Positions 5,521-9,495 of a stretch of 9,495 nt of DNA are shown here, in pieces. The stretch covers positions 1-9,495 of the forward strand of contig CAMLER010000157.1 in assembly GCA_946478915.1 (NCBI GenBank), read 5' to 3'. Numbering within the stretch: position 1 is the first letter of the stretch; each line of letters begins with the position of its first letter. The position numbers were made by a program, and so were the translations under genes. A model generated the notes under the pieces. That model saw nothing but the letters and a program-made list of their open reading frames with translations. It made no database searches and was not told the origin of the DNA. Source of the stretch: an uncultured Chryseolinea sp. (lineage in GTDB: Bacteria > Bacteroidota > Bacteroidia > Cytophagales > Cyclobacteriaceae).

Positions 5521-7977
5521 ATGATCCGCAATTACATCAAGGTAGCGTTTCGTTCCATTTTTAGAAACAAGTTAACAGCGTTCATTAACATCGCCGGCCT
5601 TGCCCTCTCTATGGCTTGTGCAACGTTGATATTTCTTTACATCTCTGACGAGTTAAGCTACGAGAAATACAACTCGAATGCGGACCGGATGTACAGAGTA
5701 ACCCGAAGCTTTCATTCGCCCGAGGGGAAGATCAATCTTCATCTTGCAAATGTTGCACCCCCCATAGGACCGTTATTAAAGAATGACTTTGGTGAAATTG
5801 AAACAATAGCGCGTACACTCAACACCTCACTTGTTCTCGGCCTCGAAGAAGACGGCGTTCTAAAAATTTCGAACAGTGAGGATAATCTGTTTCTCGCGGA
5901 GCCTGATATATTGAAGATTTTCGACATCGTGGTGAAATCGGGAGATCCATCCACCGCGCTGTCCCGCCCGTTCACAATTATGTTATCGGAAACGGCTGCG
6001 AAACGATATTTTAATAGCGAGAATATAGTAGGCAGAAGGTTGCGCGCAAATAATGCATTTGATGTTGAGATTACTGGTGTTTTCAAAAATCTTCCAGCAC
6101 AGTCGCATTGGCATCCGGAGTTTCTTGCATCCTTTTCGACGTTGGAGAATGACAATATATACGGTAGAAAAGGTCTGGAAACCAATTGGGGAAACAACTC
6201 ATTCGGGACATACTTTTTATTAGAGAAAGGGGCTGATCCCAAGAAGTTGGAGGAACGTCTGCCCTCATTCATGGATAAGCACTTTGGGAATTATGCGCGT
6301 GCGAACTGGGGCGCTGCCGCTGACTGGAAAGCATCACAAACGACGACGCTTTATCTACAAAAAGTAACTGATATTCACCTTCGCTCCCATCTCGACGATG
6401 AATTGGAGGCCAATGGCAATATCACCAACTTGTACATGATGGGCATCATCGGTCTCTTTATCGTGCTTATTGCCTGCTTCAATTTTGTAAATCTTTCTAC
6501 GGCAAGGGCTACGAAGCGTGCTAAAGAAGTGGGATTGCGAAAGGTGGTAGGCGCATTTAGAACACAACTAATTTATCAGTATCTCAGCGAGTCTGTAGTC
6601 ACTGCGTTACTCGCGCTTCTGTTGTCAGCGGGTATTTCCATGTTAACTATTGAAAGGCTGAACGTATTTACGAACAAGCAGTTAACTCTTGATATTTTTC
6701 AAAACCCTGTATTGGGAATTGCCCTTCTAATATTCGCCCTGGTAATTGGAATTCTCGCAGGTATATATCCAGCTTTTGTTATTTCATCGTTTCGGCCCGC
6801 TGTTACCCTGAAGGGCCAAACAGGACAGGCTCCCGGAAAAAACTTACTTCGGAAAGGACTTGTGGTTGCACAGTTTTCAATTTCAATTGTGTTAATTATA
6901 GGGACCCTTATTATTTTCAAACAACTTGAGTTTCTAAATTCACGCAGTCTGGGCTATGATAAGGATCAGGTCGTTACGCTACCTTACTACTCAGAGTTGG
7001 CAGACAGTTACGATGCGTTTTACAATGAAGTCACCAAGGTGACATCAATACGAAATGTAGCCCGATCGTCGCGGACTCCAACGGGCAGGCTATTGGATTC
7101 TTATGGTTCACCCAGGGTTCTCCAGGGTGATAGTCTAAGTGAAATCGATATAGATTTAAAAAGCATTTCTGCTGATACGGAATTCTTCGATACCTACGGC
7201 GTAGCTTTGTCGGCGGGAAGGGTATTTTCAAAAGATATTCCCACAGATGATTCACTAGCGTTTATCATCAATGAAGCTGCTGCTAAAGATATCGGCTGGG
7301 AAAGCCCCGAAGATTATATAGACCGCGAATTTCAGTATGCTGAGGTAAAAGGAAAATTAATCGGTATCGTAAAAGATTTTCATTTTGAGTCTCTTCATCA
7401 GCAAATTACGCCGATGATTTTTTTGCAAAGGAATGACAATTACAACGCTTTGTCGGTCAATATTACCGCCTCGGAAATGAAGCAGGGACTGGAGCATCTG
7501 GAAAAAGTATGGAAATCGTTTTTGCCTGCGCGGCCATTTGAATACCAGTTTGTAAGTGACCGGTACAGGAATTTGTACGCAATGGAACAGAAGCAAAGTC
7601 AACTTTTTACAGTATTCGCAGGACTTGCGATTCTTATCGCAAGCTTGGGGCTATTCGGATTAGCAACATTCAACACACTTCAAAGAATAAAAGAAATAGG
7701 CATTCGAAAAGTGATGGGTGCTTCGGTAACAAACATCCTAACGTTACTGTCAAAGGAGATAATCATCCTGGTTTTAGTTGCGAATCTGATAGCATGGCCG
7801 ATCGCATGGTTTTTTATGAATCAATGGCTGAATACTTTTGCGTATCATATTCCAATGGATGGGCTACTTTACATTCTCGCGGCGTGTATGGCAGTAGTTG
7901 TTGCAATAGTTACCGTGAGTACGCAAACCATAAAAGCTGCAATGAGCAATCCGGCAAAAACCTTGCGATATGAATAA
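5521..7977 (+). CDS. FtsX/MacB-type ABC transporter permease, two-domain (8 membrane spans)
   Basis: This is an inner-membrane protein of the type VII (MacB/FtsX-like) ABC family, which couples cytoplasmic ATP hydrolysis to work in the periplasm, for example moving lipoproteins, peptides or toxic compounds. The 818 residues hold two copies of the MacB-PCD plus FtsX unit. Copy one has a membrane span at about 21-41, a periplasmic domain at 45-295, and spans near 303-325, 357-377 and 395-420. Copy two has a span near 446-466, a periplasmic domain at 470-690, and spans near 695-717, 745-768 and 781-803. Each FtsX domain carries a matching cytoplasmic coupling-helix motif, KEVGLRKVVGA (335-345) and KEIGIRKVMGA (724-734). 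The tail AMSNPAKTLRYE is typical of the Bacteroidota family, as is the opening IRNYIKVAFRSIFRNK. No ATP-binding subunit, membrane-fusion protein or PadR-type regulator gene lies beside it, so its ATPase partner is probably encoded elsewhere. The substrate is unknown. Confidence 0.94.
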   Translation: MIRNYIKVAFRSIFRNKLTAFINIAGLALSMACATLIFLYISDELSYEKYNSNADRMYRVTRSFHSPEGKINLHLANVAPPIGPLLKNDFGEIETIARTLNTSLVLGLEEDGVLKISNSEDNLFLAEPDILKIFDIVVKSGDPSTALSRPFTIMLSETAAKRYFNSENIVGRRLRANNAFDVEITGVFKNLPAQSHWHPEFLASFSTLENDNIYGRKGLETNWGNNSFGTYFLLEKGADPKKLEERLPSFMDKHFGNYARANWGAAADWKASQTTTLYLQKVTDIHLRSHLDDELEANGNITNLYMMGIIGLFIVLIACFNFVNLSTARATKRAKEVGLRKVVGAFRTQLIYQYLSESVVTALLALLLSAGISMLTIERLNVFTNKQLTLDIFQNPVLGIALLIFALVIGILAGIYPAFVISSFRPAVTLKGQTGQAPGKNLLRKGLVVAQFSISIVLIIGTLIIFKQLEFLNSRSLGYDKDQVVTLPYYSELADSYDAFYNEVTKVTSIRNVARSSRTPTGRLLDSYGSPRVLQGDSLSEIDIDLKSISADTEFFDTYGVALSAGRVFSKDIPTDDSLAFIINEAAAKDIGWESPEDYIDREFQYAEVKGKLIGIVKDFHFESLHQQITPMIFLQRNDNYNALSVNITASEMKQGLEHLEKVWKSFLPARPFEYQFVSDRYRNLYAMEQKQSQLFTVFAGLAILIASLGLFGLATFNTLQRIKEIGIRKVMGASVTNILTLLSKEIIILVLVANLIAWPIAWFFMNQWLNTFAYHIPMDGLLYILAACMAVVVAIVTVSTQTIKAAMSNPAKTLRYE

Positions 7978-8217
7978 GGTGTCGTAGACAGTGTTATCCA
8001 ATTAAAAGTCCCGCTGTTATCTGATAGTTATCGGGGGATCCCTGAATCGTGAAGGATACCAGGAAGTGCGCTCGAATGTATAATGTATAAACTTTAATCG
8101 CGACGTTTCACTTTGCGTTAAATTTACCGCAATGAATTTGAACCTTGATCGAGCGAACCGACCCGATGGCTATCGGTTACTGATCACCAGATTTCCCCGA
8201 TTACCTATTACTGTTCT
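7978..8217. other. convergent intergenic region with short repeats
   Basis: These 240 bases lie between the 3' ends of the permease and the dlgD-like gene. They contain three GTTATC hexamers (7993-7998, 8016-8021, 8027-8032), a tandem 7-base repeat of AATGTAT (8075-8088), the palindrome GGGATCCC (8035-8042), and a weak hairpin near 8156-8178 where TCGGTT can pair with AACCGA, or ATCGG with CCGAT. None has a T-tract, so I cannot call a terminator for either gene. No believable coding sequence is present. Confidence 0.4.
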
Positions 8218-9240
8218 CTACAGCGCCATGATCTCGTCCCAGACTTTCGGAATCACGGGAATACCGTTCTTAAGATTTTCTTCCCTTACTTTGACAACCC
8301 GCTCTCCAGGGTAAAGAACCTTTGCAGCATTATCAGAAGGTATCGAGGCGTGGTAATCGTCTAAGACACGCTGCAGAAGATCAGGTATTGCGCTAGCATT
8401 GTTCAGTTTCGAAAGATTAAAAGCGATGAACACCTGCGACAAATTGTTTTCTACATTCTGTTTCGAGATTTCAAAAACCGGGGAGCCAGCCGAAAGGATA
8501 GAGGCAAGCAAGTCCAAAAGCAACGACAGGCCTGAGCCTTTCCAATAGCCGATAGGTAATGTCCGTTCTGTTTCGCGGATGGCACGGGGATCGGTTGAAA
8601 GATTTCCATTCTTGTCATAGCCGCCAGGAATTGGTAATTGCTGATTGCGCAAAACGTGAAGGTCAAGCGCCCCGTAGGAGAATTGCGACATGGCCATATC
8701 GAGTACGATCGCTTCATCTTGGTAAGGAAGCGCAATCACCAAAGGATTATTGCCCAGTTTGGCATCCACCCCACCCCATGCCGGCATATTTTTGATAGTA
8801 TTGGTCCAGCCAATGAATGCAAATCCCTTTTTAGCTGCACGCCAACCGTATGTACCGCCGCGCATCCAGTGATTTGTATTGCCGATCGCTACGCAGCCCA
8901 TTCCGTTTTCTTCTGCGATCTCAAGCGCTCGGTCGGTACACTTCAATGCATTTAACGGCCCGGGCCCTAGATTTCCGGTCCACTGTTCCAATACACCCGC
9001 ACTGTGAATTTTTTTTGCTTCCTCATGAGGTTTAATGTGCCCATCAACAACATACTTGATGAATTTTGCAAAGCGATTCACCCCGTGGGTATAAACACCT
9101 TCGATGCTGTTTACAGCGTAAATGTTCGCAAGGGCCGAAGCTTTTTCATCAGTAAAATCATACTTGATCAGGATGCGTTTAAATGTCGATTCCATCTCGG
9201 ATGCTGGGATCCTTAACTCAGTGATATTCGTTTTGGCCAT
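8218..9240 (-). CDS. dlgD: 2,3-diketo-L-gulonate reductase-like oxidoreductase (DlgD/YiaK, Ldh2 family)
   Basis: The protein belongs to the malate/L-lactate dehydrogenase (type 2 Ldh) family of NAD(P)H-dependent 2-oxoacid reductases. At 340 residues it closely tracks E. coli YiaK/DlgD (332 residues), which reduces 2,3-diketo-L-gulonate to 3-keto-L-gulonate. Shared blocks include GVYTHGVNRFAKFI (48-61) with the catalytic His52, the NTNHWMRGGTYGW stretch (121-133), WTNTIKNMPAWGG (145-157), LGNNPLVIALP (162-172), the nucleotide-proximal MAMSQFSYGAL (182-192), LPIPGGYDKNGNL (202-214) and LPIGYWKGSGLSLLLD (228-243). The C-terminus NGIPVIPKVWDEIMAL also aligns. It is cytoplasmic and probably a homodimer. 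No kinase, isomerase, aldolase or transporter for ascorbate/lyxose breakdown is nearby, so the physiological substrate could be another 2-keto sugar acid. Family assignment is secure, exact substrate less so. The gene converges on the permease, and its ATG at 9240 follows an A-rich leader. Confidence 0.87.
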   Translation of the reverse strand: MAKTNITELRIPASEMESTFKRILIKYDFTDEKASALANIYAVNSIEGVYTHGVNRFAKFIKYVVDGHIKPHEEAKKIHSAGVLEQWTGNLGPGPLNALKCTDRALEIAEENGMGCVAIGNTNHWMRGGTYGWRAAKKGFAFIGWTNTIKNMPAWGGVDAKLGNNPLVIALPYQDEAIVLDMAMSQFSYGALDLHVLRNQQLPIPGGYDKNGNLSTDPRAIRETERTLPIGYWKGSGLSLLLDLLASILSAGSPVFEISKQNVENNLSQVFIAFNLSKLNNASAIPDLLQRVLDDYHASIPSDNAAKVLYPGERVVKVREENLKNGIPVIPKVWDEIMAL

Positions 9241-9444
9241 GTTATGTTCTATTTCATTTTTCGAAATCGACCCAAGTATAGAAAGTAATTTTATTTAATG
9301 ATAACCTCTCTTGTAACTTAAGTATTCCACTGTTCACATTCTTAACCTGAATGCGCGATGATCTGATTTGAAAAAAGCCTTGAGAAAATTCATTCGCGTT
9401 TTGAACACGTAGTTGTAACTTCGGCCAGCCTTGATGCTATTTTT
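9241..9444. other. intergenic region between the transposase tail and the dlgD-like gene
   Basis: This A/T-rich stretch of 204 bases contains the leader and possible promoter of the dlgD-like gene. It also has a direct repeat of AGCCTTGA (9376-9383 and 9427-9434, 51 bases apart). I see no strong hairpin of the REP type next to the transposase tail and no complete small gene. Confidence 0.4.
9273..9280 (-). promoter_or_regulatory. possible -7 promoter element for the dlgD-like gene
   Basis: Read on the minus strand this is TATACTTG, one mismatch from the Bacteroidota -7 motif TAnnTTTG. It lies 32 bases before the ATG at 9240, in a very A/T-rich stretch, and would give a leader of about 25 bases. 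No clear TTTG box is found at the expected distance upstream (the closest is GTTATC), so the call is tentative. Confidence 0.22.
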
Positions 9445-9495
9445 TTAAAAGAATTTATCCTCCTTCCAATTTGCCGGATTGACGCGAATATAGTT
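9445..9495 (-). CDS. C-terminal fragment of a probable IS200-like/REP-associated tyrosine transposase, cut by the window edge
   Basis: Read on the minus strand from the right edge, there is an open frame of 16 codons ending in TAA (9445-9447): NYIRVNPANWKEDKFF. The pattern YIxxNPxxWxxDxF is the usual ending of Y1-type transposases of the IS200-like/REP-associated (RAYT/TnpA-REP) family, which are common single-copy genes in Bacteroidota. These enzymes carry an HUH motif and one catalytic tyrosine, both outside this window, so neither can be checked. A 16-residue match is short; the call depends on the spacing of NP, W and D. The gene would be upstream of, and in the same direction as, the dlgD-like gene, with a 204-base gap. 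Confidence 0.55.
   Translation of the reverse strand, partial: NYIRVNPANWKEDKFF

Noticed and set aside
5739..6272. 177-codon minus-strand open frame inside the permease gene
   Set aside because: It is fully antisense to a well-conserved periplasmic domain of the permease and its translation resembles no family I know.
8156..8178. Possible terminator hairpin between the permease and the dlgD-like gene
   Set aside because: The stem is only 5-6 bp with competing pairings, and neither strand has a T-tract after it.
9459..9464. Perfect AGGAGG on the minus strand, suggesting a ribosome binding site
   Set aside because: It lies within the last codons of the transposase-like tail (Lys-Glu-Asp) and no start codon follows at a usable distance before the TAA; this genome also shows little Shine-Dalgarno use.

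Overview
The window looks like chromosomal DNA from a Gram-negative member of the Bacteroidota, probably of the Cytophagales type. The reasons are a kdsB gene (Kdo activation for lipopolysaccharide), an 818-residue two-domain FtsX/MacB-type permease of the kind abundant in that group, A/T-rich leaders with almost no Shine-Dalgarno sequences, and loose TTG / TAnnTTTG-like promoter motifs. The organism assignment is inference; no rRNA or other marker gene is present.

Layout, left to right. (1) 1-1982, plus strand: the 3' part of a long NfeD-type membrane serine protease gene, overlapping by 4 bases with kdsB. (2) 2048-3067, minus strand: a membrane-anchored alpha/beta hydrolase, convergent with kdsB. 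(3) 3329-4642, plus strand: a membrane-anchored protein with prenyltransferase/squalene-cyclase-type alpha-toroid repeats, followed by a clear intrinsic terminator at 4661-4696. (4) 4795-5358, plus strand: a stand-alone MOSC-domain protein. (5) 5521-7977, plus strand: a large FtsX/MacB-like ABC permease without an ATPase gene beside it. (6) 8218-9240, minus strand: a 2,3-diketo-L-gulonate reductase-like (DlgD/YiaK) oxidoreductase, convergent with the permease. (7) 9445-9495, minus strand: 16 codons and the stop of a gene running off the right edge, whose tail resembles the C-terminus of IS200-like/REP-associated tyrosine transposases.

Apart from nfeD-kdsB, the genes look like independent transcription units: directions alternate and gaps are 65-261 bases. 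No single pathway links them. Envelope functions predominate (NfeD, KdsB, two anchored proteins, the permease), with two soluble enzymes (MOSC, DlgD). No gap between genes exceeds 300 bases. I saw no rRNA or tRNA gene, no CRISPR array, no complete insertion sequence and no phage gene. I did not find a convincing new multi-gene system. The items most worth a second look are the toroid protein, the transposase tail at the right edge, and the permease without a visible ATPase.
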